From Bacteroidota bacterium (GTDB lineage Bacteria > Bacteroidota > Bacteroidia > Chitinophagales > LD1): 8,812 nt of DNA. The stretch covers positions 1-8,812 of the forward strand of contig JAFDYM010000470.1 of NCBI GenBank assembly GCA_018267435.1. Reading direction: 5' to 3'. The position numbers and the translations under genes are program-made. Below are positions 6,591 to 8,812 of this stretch, piece after piece; the stretch's first letter is position 1, and each line of letters begins with the position of its first letter. The notes under the pieces are model-generated. The model was not told where the DNA came from and did not search any database. It saw only the letters and a list, made by a program, of their open reading frames with translations.

Positions 6591-6664
6591 GGGGGATTAG
6601 CTCATCTGGCTAGAGCGCCTGCTTTGCAAGCAGGAGGTGATCGGTTCGATCCCGATATCCTCCA
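6591..6664 (+). tRNA. tRNA-Ala (anticodon TGC)
   Basis: A 74-nt cloverleaf: acceptor GGGGGAT / ATCCTCC. It carries the G3-U70 pair that marks alanine tRNAs. Anticodon stem CCTGC / GCAGG encloses TTTGCAA (TGC at 6625-6627), and the T arm has GGTTCGATCCC. CCA is not encoded. It lies 41 bases after tRNA-Ile and is co-transcribed with the rRNAs. Confidence 0.97.
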
Positions 6665-6781
6665 CAAGCACCTGGCTTACAGTAAATTATTGAAGATGAA
6701 GGGATCAGCGTCCACATCTTTGCTATCCGCCAACACGCCGAGTAGGGTTATCCCCCGGAAGGCTATCGGTTGGTGTAGAAA

Positions 6782-6789
6782 GTTCTTTG
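6782..6789 (+). promoter_or_regulatory. boxA-like site before 23S
   Basis: AAAGTTCTTTGACATATCGG (from 6780) repeats the 16S-proximal boxA-like sequence almost base for base and lies about 50 bases before 23S. A boxA in front of both large rRNA genes is known from other bacteria. The rest of the spacer after tRNA-Ala (6665-6836) holds no gene. Confidence 0.65.
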
Positions 6790-6836
6790 ACATATCGGCG
6801 AGTTAACAAAATAAGAAAACCAAGTAATTTGAAAAT

Positions 6837-8812
<1,976 letters not shown>

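Overview
The window looks like a chromosomal piece of a member of the Bacteroidota, probably of the order Chitinophagales (near Chitinophagaceae). Three things point there: promoters of the TTG-N19-21-TAnnTTTG type used by the Bacteroidota primary sigma factor, the style of the 16S rRNA (its 3' end reads GGAATACCTCC instead of GGATCACCTCC), and protein genes mostly without strong Shine-Dalgarno sites. The family-level placement is from memory of 16S patterns and needs a database comparison.

Left part (1-3820), protein genes. A short-chain dehydrogenase-like gene runs off the left edge on the minus strand; it keeps the fold signatures but lacks the usual catalytic Tyr and Lys. Divergent from it is a tight plus-strand cluster: haaO (3-hydroxyanthranilate 3,4-dioxygenase, with all iron and rubredoxin-like site residues), an unrecognised secreted protein, and an AlkD-type DNA alkylation repair glycosylase. 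The three are separated by single bases, so they are probably co-transcribed. An intergenic stretch with two REP-like hairpin elements in opposite orientation follows; one sits between 11-bp direct repeats and overlaps the alkD stop codon. Then comes a lipoprotein fusing an NlpE-like N-terminal domain to a META/HslJ domain.

Middle part (3821-4845), no credible protein gene. This kilobase is the control region of a ribosomal RNA operon. It holds three strong Bacteroidota-type promoters, each followed 19-22 bases later by a boxA-like GTTCTTTA. A fourth boxA-like copy lies just before the 16S processing stem.

Right part (4846-8812), rRNA operon in the order 16S - tRNA-Ile(GAT) - tRNA-Ala(TGC) - 23S, the last cut by the window edge at about two thirds of its length. 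Flanking sequences of the 16S gene form a clear long processing stem, and a boxA-like site recurs just before 23S.

No phage, CRISPR, transposase or defence gene is visible. The items most worth a second look are the triplicated promoter-boxA modules, the REP-like pair at the end of alkD, the catalytically altered SDR beside haaO, and the haaO-secreted protein-alkD linkage. I do not see a clearly new biological system here.
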